Shown one piece after another: positions 17,688-25,895 of a stretch of DNA of 64,000 nucleotides (position 1 is its first letter; each line of letters starts with the position of its first letter). The notes beneath the pieces are model-generated. The model did no database searches and had not been told where the DNA came from. It saw only the letters and a list, made by a program, of their open reading frames with translations. A program made the position numbers and the translations under genes. This DNA comes from JACVRW01 sp963814095 (GTDB lineage: Bacteria; Actinomycetota; Thermoleophilia; Solirubrobacterales; Thermoleophilaceae), in assembly GCA_963814095.1 (NCBI GenBank), contig CAWFBT010000002.1:186001-250000 (forward strand), written 5' to 3'.

Positions 17688-18458
17688 GTGAAGGTCCGCG
17701 GCAAGAGGGTCATCATCACCGGGGGCGCCTCGGGAATCGGCGAGGCATCGGCGCGCAGGTTCGCCGAGGAGGGCGCACGGGTGGCCGTCGTCGACCTCGA
17801 CGAGACCCGCGGCGCTGCGCTGACGGAGGAGCTTTCAGGAGCCGGGACCGACGCGATCTTCCTGAGGGCCGACGTCGCCGAGGAGACGCAGATTCAGACG
17901 ACCGTGGACGCTGTCGCTGAGGCGTTCGGCGGCATCGACGTTCTGCATAACAACGCGGGCATGGTGGCCGGCAGCGACGCCGTCAACACGGCGGTGGAGG
18001 ACTGGGATCGCACGCACTCGGTCAACGTGCGCGCGCCCTGGCTCTGGAGCAAGCACGTGATTCCTCACATGCGGAGCGCGGGTGGCGGGGCGATCGTCTT
18101 CACAGGTTCGACATCGGGGATGGTCGGCTACCCCGGCGTGATCGCATACACGTCCTCCAAGGGCGGTCTCATGAACCTCACACGCTCGCTCGCGCTGGAG
18201 CTCGCGACAGAGGGCATCACGGTGAACACGGTCAGCCCCGGCCATATCGACACGCCGCTGACGCGGGGCTTCTTCACCGACCCTTCAGATCCGGAGGCGC
18301 TGGAGCGAAACCTGGCGGCCCATGCCGCGACGGTGCCGGTGAATCGTCTCGGCAAGCCGGAGGAGGTTGCGGCCTTCGTGGTGTTCCTCGCATCCGACGA
18401 CGCACGCTTCTGCACCGGGGGAATTCACGTATGCGACGGCGGTCTGACCGCCGAGTGA
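17688..18458 (+). CDS. SDR family oxidoreductase (classical)
   Basis: Classical NAD(P)-dependent SDR of 256 residues: TGGASGIGEASARRFAEEGA, acidic residue D at the end of beta-2 (VAVVDLDE, suggesting NAD), HNNAGMVAGS, catalytic Ser in FTGSTSG and Tyr/Lys in YTSSKGG, C-terminal RLGKPEEVAAFVVFLASDDA. It lacks the mycofactocin-group insert. GTG start 12 bases after the previous gene. Confidence 0.88.
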   Translation: MKVRGKRVIITGGASGIGEASARRFAEEGARVAVVDLDETRGAALTEELSGAGTDAIFLRADVAEETQIQTTVDAVAEAFGGIDVLHNNAGMVAGSDAVNTAVEDWDRTHSVNVRAPWLWSKHVIPHMRSAGGGAIVFTGSTSGMVGYPGVIAYTSSKGGLMNLTRSLALELATEGITVNTVSPGHIDTPLTRGFFTDPSDPEALERNLAAHAATVPVNRLGKPEEVAAFVVFLASDDARFCTGGIHVCDGGLTAE

Positions 18459-18471
18459 CAAAAGGAGATCG

Positions 18472-18840
18472 ATGAAGAAGCAAGTGTTCGGGATTGTCAG
18501 TGACGGCGACAAGAGCCGCCTCGAGCATCGTGAGATCGAGTTCGGGGAAGTCGAGGGCGTCGCGCCCGGAGGCGTTTTCAACGCGGCCGGGCTTGGGGAC
18601 AGCGCGGTGGCGCTCGTTACCTTCGACCCCGGTTTCGCATGTGACTTCCACAACACTGAGGTCCCGACCTGGATGTTCATCATGCACGGCCAGATGGACC
18701 TCGAGCTGAGTGACGGCGTCACCCAGCGCCTGCGCCCCGGCGACATCGTCCATTTCAGCGACAGCGACGGACAGGGTCACAAGTCCACGGTTCTTGGTGA
18801 CGAGGAGGTAATCGTCGCCACTGCCGGGTTCGCCGGCTGA
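18472..18840 (+). CDS. Small cupin-domain protein
   Basis: Protein of 122 residues with a single cupin barrel. Motif 1 is loosely FACDFHNTEVPTWMFIMHGQ and motif 2 RLRPGDIVHFSDSDGQGHKS. Metal ligands seem partly conserved (His in DFHN, Glu in NTE, His in GHKS). ATG with an AAAGGAGATCG ribosome site. It may be a small dioxygenase, isomerase or ligand-binding protein; no function can be assigned. Confidence 0.7.
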   Translation: MKKQVFGIVSDGDKSRLEHREIEFGEVEGVAPGGVFNAAGLGDSAVALVTFDPGFACDFHNTEVPTWMFIMHGQMDLELSDGVTQRLRPGDIVHFSDSDGQGHKSTVLGDEEVIVATAGFAG

Positions 18841-18878
18841 CGCCGTCAATCCGCCAAGCTCGAAGAGAGGAATCGCAA

Positions 18879-20123
18879 ATGTTGTTCAACCACCCCCGCG
18901 CACTTCAGAAGATGGACGAGTACGGCGTGGACGCGATCGTCGCCGCGACTCCGCGCAACTTCTACTACGCGTCCGAGTACTGGACGACCGTCGCGAAGTG
19001 GGGCCATCAGGAGAACATCTTCGCGGCCATCATCCCACGCGACGAGGACCGCGATGCGCAGATGGTCATCCCGGAAGGCTTCTTCGGGAACATCTTCTTC
19101 TACCCGACCTGGATCCCCGCCGTGCGGCCGGTCGAGATGATGAACACCTCGGTCATTGCGCACGAGCCGGAGCCGGTGCGGCTGGAGCCGTTCCAAACCG
19201 ATGTCGAGGAGGCCTACGCGCAGCGGGTGGTCGCGCCGCTGGCCGACAACATGCTGGTCGGCATCGCGGAGGGCCTCAAGGATCTCGGGCTCGAGAAGGG
19301 CCGCGTGGCGTTTGACGACATGCGCGTCGCGAACCACGTCAAGGCGGAGCTGCCGGGGCTGCGGGTCGAGGACGGCCACGACATCTGGCTGGACATCCGG
19401 AAGGTCAAGACTCCGGAGGAGATCGAGCGTCTGCGAACGGGTGCCACGATCAATCAGGACGCGATCGAGTCGATCATCCCCATGATCAAGCCCGGAGTGG
19501 TGTGGGGGGACGTCGCTGAGGGCTACCGCGAGTACGTGCGAAACCACGACGCCGAGGTCCTGGCCCCCGAGAAAGCCCTTCAGTTCGGAGCCGAGTACGA
19601 GGGCGAGTACTACCCGGACATGCTCTTCGCCGACGTGGACTGGAAGGTGCGCGACAAGGCACCGATCATCTTCGAGAGCTGGGGCTCCTACAAGGATTAC
19701 TACTTCGACTTCTCACGCACGGTGTTCGTAGGGGAACCTTCGCAGGAGTACCTCGATCTCTGCGACACGGTGCTGCGGGGATGGCGAGAGGGAATCGAGG
19801 CGAGTCTGCGCCCGGGAATCAGCACCAGCGACCTGTTCAAGGCCGGCCGCGCGATCGTCGAGGCCTCCGACATTCCGACGCCGAAGAAGACCCTTCCGTT
19901 CTTCCACAGCATCGGGCTGGACATCATCGAGCATCCCACCGGCTTCCCGTCATTCGGCCAGCTGAAGAGCTTTGACATCGAGCCGAATGTGGTGATCAAT
20001 TGCGAGTTCCTGTATTTCGGCCACACTCTCGACCCCTATCACATCGAGAGCACCTTCCTGATCACCGAGGACGGCGCCGAGTGCTTCCAAACGATGCCCG
20101 AGGAACTCCGGGTGCTCAACTGA
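18879..20123 (+). CDS. M24 family peptidase-like protein (creatinase/prolidase fold)
   Basis: Protein of 414 residues with the N-terminal creatinase domain (about 1-160) and the C-terminal pita-bread domain. The C-terminal part keeps four of the five dimetal ligand positions of aminopeptidase P: Asp in YYFDFSRT, His in FFHSIG, Glu in INCEFLYFG and Glu in YHIEST. The first aspartate, usually in a DxG motif, is Glu in IIFESWGSYKD. A sister protein at 27259-28524 has the same change. It may hydrolyse a C-N bond in a non-peptide substrate, as creatinase does, rather than peptides. Confidence 0.8.
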   Translation: MLFNHPRALQKMDEYGVDAIVAATPRNFYYASEYWTTVAKWGHQENIFAAIIPRDEDRDAQMVIPEGFFGNIFFYPTWIPAVRPVEMMNTSVIAHEPEPVRLEPFQTDVEEAYAQRVVAPLADNMLVGIAEGLKDLGLEKGRVAFDDMRVANHVKAELPGLRVEDGHDIWLDIRKVKTPEEIERLRTGATINQDAIESIIPMIKPGVVWGDVAEGYREYVRNHDAEVLAPEKALQFGAEYEGEYYPDMLFADVDWKVRDKAPIIFESWGSYKDYYFDFSRTVFVGEPSQEYLDLCDTVLRGWREGIEASLRPGISTSDLFKAGRAIVEASDIPTPKKTLPFFHSIGLDIIEHPTGFPSFGQLKSFDIEPNVVINCEFLYFGHTLDPYHIESTFLITEDGAECFQTMPEELRVLN

Positions 20124-20139
20124 GCGGTCAGGCGCGGCG

Positions 20140-20501
20140 ATGTACGCAGTGATCCGCCGGTACGAGGGCGTGGAGCGGGAAACCCTGCTGGAGGTTGCGA
20201 GGCGCTCGCACGCCGGCTTCCGCGCGAGGCTGATGGACCGTCCCGGCTTCGTCGCCTACGAGTTCGTCGTGGGCGACGACAGCGTCGCGGCGATCAGCGT
20301 CTTCGAGAGCGGGTGGTGGCAGAGGAGACGAACCAGCTTGCACGCCGGTGGGTGCAGGACAACCTCGCCGAGTTCGACCTCCCGGTCCCGCAGGTGACGG
20401 CGGGCGAGATCTACAGCGAGGAAGGGCTGCCCCCGCCCTTCGCCACGGGGCGGTCGGCGAAGGTCGGGCGTGCCCTGCAGAACGAGGGCGATGTGACCTA
20501 G
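20140..20501 (+). pseudogene. Small hypothetical protein with a frameshift (ABM-like)
   Basis: Two overlapping frames make one protein of about 120 residues. The first encodes MYAVIRRYEGVERETLLE to SVAAISVFES; the second continues VVAEETNQLARRWVQDNLAE to the stop at 20501. The shift is near 20307-20313. Ferredoxin-like, antibiotic-biosynthesis-monooxygenase style proteins have this layout, but the match is only by general appearance. The shift may be a sequence error. Confidence 0.5.
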
Positions 20502-20545
20502 GCGCGACGCCGCGCATCGAGTCGAATGGACAAGGAGTAACCAGC

Positions 20546-21348
20546 ATGGCCGTATCACCAAATGTCTCACTCACGACCTACGTCGCTCCGCCGCGTAAGG
20601 AGTCGATGGTCAAGCTCGTGTACCTGCTGCGGCGCAAGCCGGGGCTCAAGCTCGAGGAGTTCCAGCAGCACTGGCTCGAGCGTCACTCATGGTTCGGCGT
20701 CGACAACCCGGCCGTCAGGCGCTATGTCCAGTACCACGCGCTCGCGAATGACCCCGTCCGAGAGTGGCTCGCCCAAGCCGCCGACGGGCCTGCGAAGGAG
20801 TCCTACGACGGGGCGGCCATCGCGTGGTTCGACACTCTTCTCGAGGCGATGCAGGCGGCGATGCAGACCGAGTCGGTGGCCGCGGCGCTCGAGGACGAGA
20901 AGCATTTCATCGATCACGACCGGTCCGTGGCGGTGATCACCGAGGAGAACGTGATCGTCGAGCCGGTCGGCGAAGGGCCGATCGTGCTCATCGAGTGCCT
21001 GCGCCGGCGTTCCGACATCGATCGTAAGACCTTCAGCGACCTGTGGCTACACCATGGGCACATCGGCCGCGAGGCGCACAACCGCGGGCTGCTTCAGGGC
21101 TACATCCAGAACCACGCTCTGGCGGGGAGGACGCCGGCGTGGACGAGATCGCGGATTTGGGTGACAACGACGAGGTGTGGGACGGGGTCGTGACGGCGTA
21201 CTTCCACAGCCTCGCGATCGCCCGGGAGCTGTTCACCAGCCCGCTCGCCTCCGAGGAGTCGTACGAGGACGAGAAGAAGTTCATAGATCACTCGCACGGG
21301 CTCTACCTGATGGCGCGGCGCCACGTCATCAAGGATCTGGTGCGGTAG
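20546..21348 (+). pseudogene. Tandem EthD-domain protein with a frameshift
   Basis: Reads as two EthD (dimeric alpha-beta barrel) modules. The first, about residues 25-135, contains VKLVYLLRRKPGLKLEEFQQ and HWLERHSW. The second contains IVLIECLRRRSDIDRKTFSD and LWLHHGHIGREAH. The frame breaks near 21122-21135, after GYIQNHALA, and continues in another frame to the stop at 21348 (DEKKFIDHSHGLYLM). EthD proteins often accompany P450, ligase or lyase catabolic genes. It starts with an ATG after AAGGAG. A single-base sequence error is plausible. Confidence 0.65.
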
Positions 21349-21352
21349 CGAC

Positions 21353-21907
21353 ATGGACCTGGACACCGTCCTTGCCCGGGCGGAGATCACCGATCTCCTG
21401 GGCAAGTACTGCCGCGGCGTGGACAGGGTGGACGAGGCCACGCTGCGCTCGATCTACCACGACGATGCAGTGGAGGACCGGGGCGAGGATCTGTTCATCG
21501 GCCCCGCCCAGGAGTGGGTCGGCTGGACGCTCGGGCTGCTGCCGGCGTTCGCGGCCACCCACCACGCCATCCAGAACATCCTGATAGACGTCGACGGCGA
21601 CGTCGCCCACGGCGAGACCTACTTCACGGCATATCACCGCTTCGGTGGAGCGGCTGAGGGCGAGGGCGAGGTGACAACCGACGACGTCGCCTGGCCCGAG
21701 GGCGGGACAGAGCTGCTCCTCGCCGGCCGCTACCTGGATCGCTTCGAGCGGCGCGACGGGGTCTGGAAGATCGCCTACCGCAAGATGGTGTGCGACTGGT
21801 GCCGGACACAGGAGGCTGCCGACGAGTGGTTCAGTGAAAACCCAACCGTCTATCGCGGCATTCGGAAGGTGAGCGACAGCAGGCTGGAAACGCCCGCTCG
21901 GGGCTGA
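21353..21907 (+). CDS. SnoaL-like / NTF2-fold protein
   Basis: Protein of 184 residues with the alpha+beta cone of the SnoaL/NTF2 superfamily: LARAEITDLLGKYCRGVDRV, THHAIQNILIDVDGD and GRYLDRFERRDGVWKIAYRK are the usual conserved segments. Members include isomerases, dehydratases and non-catalytic proteins. A second SnoaL-like gene lies at 50691-51245. It closes the importer/2-oxoacid dehydrogenase run and is convergent with the broken E2 gene. Confidence 0.75.
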   Translation: MDLDTVLARAEITDLLGKYCRGVDRVDEATLRSIYHDDAVEDRGEDLFIGPAQEWVGWTLGLLPAFAATHHAIQNILIDVDGDVAHGETYFTAYHRFGGAAEGEGEVTTDDVAWPEGGTELLLAGRYLDRFERRDGVWKIAYRKMVCDWCRTQEAADEWFSENPTVYRGIRKVSDSRLETPARG

Positions 21908-21922
21908 GCTGTCCGGCGGCCG

Positions 21923-22617
21923 TCAGGCCGATCTGGCCGGAACGAGCTCCCGCACCCAGGCGGGCTCTTCGAGCAGCTCGCGGACCGTCGCGAGAAACTC
22001 CGCGCCCGGAGCGCCGTCCAAGACGCGGTGGTCGCACGACAGGGTGAGGGCCAGGTTGGAGCGGCCATCCCGGTCCAGCACCCGTCCCGCAGCGAGGATC
22101 GCAGCCTGGGGCGGGATCACGAGCGCGCGAAACCGATCCACCCCGTACGGGCCGAGATTCGAGATCGTGAACGTCGCGCCGATCAGTTCCACGTCGCGCA
22201 GCTTTCCTTGCGTGCTCCTTCGCGAAGGCGCTTGCGCTCAGAGGTCAGCTCGGCGAGCGCATGCTGGTCGGCGTCGACTCAGACCGGTGGACAAGCCCGC
22301 CGGGCACGGCTGTGGCGATCCCTATGTTGATCTCGGGATGGAGGACGATCGCGTCGTCGTCGAGGCTGGCGTTGACGTCAGGATGCGCGCGCAGAGCGCG
22401 GGCGCAGGGGCGACCAGAAGGTCTTCCCCTGAGGCCCCAACACCAGTGTTGCGGACTCTTCATGTCTCGCGAAAGATCCGAGACGTCGCCATGCGATCGT
22501 GAGTGAACGGCGGAACATGGGCGCTCAGGTTCATTCGACCCAATGCTGCCCGCCACATCTTGGAGAGCGGCTGCCGATTGTCATCGTCGCCCGGTCCTCG
22601 CTCATGAGCTTCTCCAT
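21923..22617 (-). pseudogene. 2-oxoacid dehydrogenase E2 catalytic domain, multiply frameshifted, lacking a lipoyl domain
   Basis: Reading minus-strand frames in turn recovers a whole E2 acyltransferase domain: PLSKMWRAALGRM and SAHVPPFTH near 22500-22565, then LRAHPDVNASLDDDAIVLHP and INIGIATAVPGGLV, and a final intact stretch (22192-21923) with GATFTISNLGPYGVDRF and the catalytic CDHRVLDGAPGA. At least four shifts are needed. ATG candidates at 22617 or 22605 are followed almost at once by the catalytic domain, so no lipoyl domain was ever fused; that domain is the separate gene at 16609. An operator lies just upstream at 22665. Gene decay or sequence error are both possible. Confidence 0.75.
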
Positions 22618-22664
22618 CCTGCCGACACAGTGCCGTCGCGCGCCCCTGTTCGATCGGACAGTCT

Positions 22665-22678
22665 ACCAATCGTTCGGT
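22665..22678. promoter_or_regulatory. Regulon operator (site 6) between E2 and mftA
   Basis: ACCAATCGTTCGGT. On the minus strand it runs into TAGACT (22665-22660), a -10 like those beside other sites, so it is well placed to control the E2 gene; it may also control the divergent mycofactocin operon about 90 bases away. Confidence 0.75.
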
Positions 22679-22767
22679 CACTCAGGTAACGTCCGCGCCG
22701 GGTCGACAACCCGTGATGAACCTGGTATGTCTGCGAGGGGGTCGCAACCGCCATTCGGGAGGACTCC

Positions 22768-22925
22768 ATGGCAGACCGAGCCATCATCAGATCGCACCCG
22801 GCCGCCGTCTCGCCAGTACCCGCCCAGGTCGCCGCCGACACAGGGCAGAAGCCGATGAGGAGCTGGTGCTCGACGACCTGCTCGTCGAAGATGTGTCGAT
22901 CGACGGCATGTGTGGCGTGTACTAG
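22768..22925 (+). CDS. mftA: Mycofactocin precursor peptide MftA (apparent frameshift in leader)
   Basis: The C-terminal core DLLVEDVSIDGMCGVY, ending in the Val-Tyr pair that MftC decarboxylates and cross-links, is diagnostic of the mycofactocin precursor. The core frame (22857-22925) has no good start. The best start, ATG 22768 with GGGAGG seven bases upstream, is in another frame and shifts into the core frame at about 22848-22856. Correcting one base gives a precursor of about 52 residues. mftB follows after five bases. A longer in-frame alternative from GTG 22713 gives an Arg/His-rich, unlikely leader. Confidence 0.8.
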
Positions 22926-22930
22926 CGGGC

Positions 22931-23215
22931 ATGCCGTCGCCCGGGACCGACTTGCGAGGGCCCTGGCGTCTCGACCGGCAGGTCGCGCTGAGGCCGGAGT
23001 CGTTCGGCGCGCTGGCCTATCACTACGGCACATGTCGCCTCAGTTTCATAAAGAGTCCGGTGCTCGTCGAGGTACTGCGATCCCTCGATACCCAGCCGAC
23101 CGCCGAGGAGGCGTGCCGGCGGGCGGGAGTGACGAGCGATGAGCTCCCCCGATACGAGCAAGCGCTGGGCGTCCTGGCGGAGACGGGGATGATCGTTCCG
23201 GGGCACGAGACGTGA
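22931..23215 (+). CDS. mftB: Mycofactocin RiPP chaperone MftB
   Basis: PqqD-like peptide-recognition protein of 94 residues that binds the MftA leader and delivers it to MftC. The segments RLDRQVALRPESFGALAYHY, LSFIKSPVLVEVLRSLD and the C-terminal winged-helix stretch YEQALGVLAETGMIVPG match MftB. It is intact, placed between mftA and mftC, and its stop overlaps the mftC GTG. Confidence 0.9.
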   Translation: MPSPGTDLRGPWRLDRQVALRPESFGALAYHYGTCRLSFIKSPVLVEVLRSLDTQPTAEEACRRAGVTSDELPRYEQALGVLAETGMIVPGHET

Positions 23216-24411
23216 GCACGGTCGCAGCCCAGCCCAAGTCCCTGATCGAGCAGTTCGAGGGGGGGTTCGACGCCCCGATCTGCCTGACCTGGGAGCTCAC
23301 CTACGCCTGCAACCTCGCCTGCGTTCACTGCCTCTCGAGCTCGGGGCGCCGCGACCCGCGTGAGCTGACGACCGAGGAGTGCCGAGCGGTGATTCGCGAG
23401 CTCGAGCAGTTGCAGGTGTTCTACGTGAACATCGGTGGCGGCGAGCCCACCGTGCGCCGCGACTTCTGGGAGCTCCTCGATTACGCGGTCGCGCACGGGG
23501 TGGGTGTCAAGTTCTCCACCAACGGCAGCCGCATCACTCCCGAGATCGCCGAACGGCTGGCCGCGAATGACTACGTGGACGTGCAGATCTCGATCGATGG
23601 AGCCACCGCGGAGGTCAACGATGCCGTCCGGGGGCCGGGCTCGTTTGCTACGGCGATCGGCGCGATGGAGCGGCTCGAGGCCGCCGGGTTCCGCGGATTC
23701 AAGGTATCCGTGGTCACAACCCGCCAGAAACGCCGGCCAGCTCGACGACTTCAAGGCGATCGCGGACCGGTACGGAGCTCAGCTCCGCCTCACCCGGCTT
23801 CGCCCGTCGGGTCGTGGGGCGGATGTCTGGATGAGCTTCACCCGACGGCCGCGCAGCAGACAGGTCTACGACTGGCTCATGGCACATGGCGAGCAGGTTC
23901 TGACGGGGGATTCGTTCTTCCACCTCTCCGCCTACGGAGAATCTCTGCCGGGCCTCAACCTGTGCGGGGCCGGGCGCATGGTGTGCCTCATCGACCCCGT
24001 CGGTGACGTGTACGCCTGTCCGTTCGCAATTCACGACGATTTCCTCGCCGGGAACCTTCGTGAGCCAGGTGGGTTCACCCGTGTCTGGCGGGGGGAGTCA
24101 GATCTGTTTCGGGAACTGCGCTGGCCACAGGCGCGCCGGTGCCTGCGGTAGCTGCCAGTTCTTCGATTCATGCCGTGGAGGCTGCATGGCGGCGAAGTTC
24201 TTCACCGGCCTGCCGCTGGTCGGCCCCGACACCGGAGTGTGTCCTCGGTCACGGCGAGCGGGCACTCGCCGCACGGGATGGCGCTCCCGCGCCGAAGCCG
24301 TCGAAGGACATGTCGAGGCGCGAGCCGACCGGCCGGCCGCTGCCGGTCATCCAGACCGCGCCGGTGCGGCAGTGCGACGAGAGCCCGGTCGCGGGTGTCC
24401 GACCACCGTGA
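23212..24411 (+). pseudogene. mftC: Mycofactocin radical SAM maturase MftC, with about five single-base frameshifts
   Basis: MftC decarboxylates and then cyclises the Val-Tyr end of MftA. The N part is intact with the radical SAM motif CNLACVHC, IGGGEPTVRRDF and SIDGATAEVNDAV. Family sequence then continues through alternating frames: QLDDFKAIADRYGAQLRL, DELHPTAAQQ, QVYDWLMAHGEQVLTGDSFF, AGACGSCQFFDSCRGGCMAA (SPASM cysteines), and ECVLGHGERAL to CDESPV at the end. Shifts lie near 23728 (extra A in AAA), 23829 (missing G in GG), 23859, 24130 and 24232. They sum to +3, so total length stays a multiple of three. No internal stop is needed if corrected. This pattern suggests sequence errors. Confidence 0.85.
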
Positions 24412-24424
24412 GCTCCGGCGCAGC

Positions 24425-25113
24425 GTGAGCGCCTCGCTCGCCGAACTCACCTGGTCCGAGGCCGAGGCGAGCAATGGGCGCCTCGGGCTCGCGATACCCC
24501 TCGGAGCGACGGAGCAGCACGGGCCCCACCTGCCGCTGTCCACGGATACCGACATCGCCTGCTCGATCTCCGAGGGCCTCGCTCGCCGCTGTTCTCACAT
24601 CGTTGCGGCGCCGCCCGTCGCGTACGGCTCGAGCGGTGAGCACGCCGGCTTCGCCGGGACGTTGTCGATCGGTCAGCAGGCCATTGAGCTGTTGATCGTC
24701 GAGCTATGCCGGTCCGCCTCGGCCACCTTCGGCTTCACGCTGTTGGTCTGCGCGCACGGCGGCAACCGAGACCCGGTGCGGCGCGCCGAGCACCGCCTGG
24801 TCCATGAGGGCCGGACCGTTCGCGCGTTCTTTCCCAATTGGAGCAGCGGCGAGCACGCCGGGCGCATTGAGACGTCACTCATGCTTGCCGCCCGGCCCAG
24901 AGCGTCCACCTCGACCGCGCGCGTGCCGGTGTGACAACGCCGTTGGACGAGCTGCTGCCCGCTCTCACTGCTCGCGGTGTGAGGGAGGTGAGCGCGAACG
25001 GCGTGCTTGGAGATCCCGCCGGAGCTTCCGGCGAGGAGGGGCGGAGGCTGCTCCGCCTGGCGATCGACGACCTTGCCCGACTAGCCGAGGACGTGAGGCC
25101 GGGCGCGCCATGA
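24425..25113 (+). pseudogene. mftE: Mycofactocin peptidase MftE (creatininase family), one frameshift
   Basis: MftE trims the MftC-modified precursor to release the C-terminal Val-Tyr-derived product. The metal-site motifs are present: IPLGATEQHGPHLPLSTDTD, GSSGEHAGFAGTLS, CAHGGN and GRIETSLML. After LAARP the frame breaks near 24896-24898 (one C missing from a run) and continues SVHLDRARAGVTTPLDELLP to SANGVLGDPAGAS and the stop at 25113. GTG start 13 bases after mftC. Its stop overlaps the downstream SDR start. Confidence 0.85.
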
Positions 25114-25895
25114 GTCGTGTGGCGATAGTGACGGGCGCCGCCCGCGGAATAGGCGCCGCCGCGGTCGCCGCACTGGCAGCCGACGGTTGGACGGTCGTAG
25201 CGGTTGACCGCGGGAGCGACGACCCGCGACTCCCGTATCCGATGGGCTCCGAGGCCGAGCTCCACGCGGTCGTGGAGGGCGTCGGGGCCGAGCGGGCAAG
25301 CGCGGTGCTCGCCGATGCGACCGACCGGGAGCAGCTCGCCCGGGTGGTCGAAGACGCCGAGTCTCGCCACGGGGGAGTGGACGCGGTCGTGGTGGCGGCG
25401 GGCGTCATCGGCGGGGGCGTACCCCTCTGGGAGATGGCGCTCGAGGAGGAGGCCGCTGTGCTCGACGTGAACCTGGGAGGGACGCTGACGGCCGCTCGGG
25501 TGGGTATTCCCGCCATGCTCCGGCGACCCGCGCCTCGCCAGGGGCGGTTCATCGCCGTCGCATCCTCGGCCGCCTCGCGCGGGCTGCCCCTGCTTGCCGC
25601 CTATTGCGCGGCGAAGGCCGGGGTCACGGGCCTGATCCGCGCGCTCGGCTCGGAGCTACGCGGAACCGGGATAACCGCCAATGCCGTCAGCCCGGGCTCG
25701 ACCCGTACCCCGATCCTCGAGGAGAGCGCTCGCCTCTACGGGCTCGCCGGCGCGGAGGCCTTCGCCGTCCAGCAACCCATCGAACGGCTGCTTCATCCCG
25801 AGGAGGTGGCTGCACTGGTCGCGTGGTTGGCCGGTTCAGCCGGGAGCGGCATCACCGGAGCCGATTTCCCCATCGACGGCGGTCTGTCGTTGTGA
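25110..25895 (+). CDS. SDR family oxidoreductase embedded in the mycofactocin operon
   Basis: SDR of 261 residues with TGAARGIGAAAVAALAADGW, a short insert after beta-2 (VDRGSDDPRLPYPMGSEAEL), catalytic YCAAKAGV and C-terminal GADFPIDGG. A gene of this type between mftE and mftF is a known feature of many mycofactocin loci (second subfamily of mycofactocin-associated SDRs). It is translationally coupled on both sides (ATGA overlaps). It probably uses mycofactocin as electron acceptor for a bound NAD. Confidence 0.85.
   Translation: MSRVAIVTGAARGIGAAAVAALAADGWTVVAVDRGSDDPRLPYPMGSEAELHAVVEGVGAERASAVLADATDREQLARVVEDAESRHGGVDAVVVAAGVIGGGVPLWEMALEEEAAVLDVNLGGTLTAARVGIPAMLRRPAPRQGRFIAVASSAASRGLPLLAAYCAAKAGVTGLIRALGSELRGTGITANAVSPGSTRTPILEESARLYGLAGAEAFAVQQPIERLLHPEEVAALVAWLAGSAGSGITGADFPIDGGLSL

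Noticed and set aside
20313..20501. Independent small gene starting at 20313
   Set aside because: It continues the protein begun at 20140 in another frame and has no ribosome site of its own.
22500..22760. A possible mftR-type TetR regulator upstream of mftA
   Set aside because: Frames here read as the start of the E2 acyltransferase domain (PLSKMWRAALGRM, SAHVPPFTH), with no helix-turn-helix.
24170..24424. Extension of mftE upstream into mftC
   Set aside because: The open frame continues upstream only by chance; GTG 24425 begins the conserved MftE start and the mftC C-terminus occupies the preceding bases.
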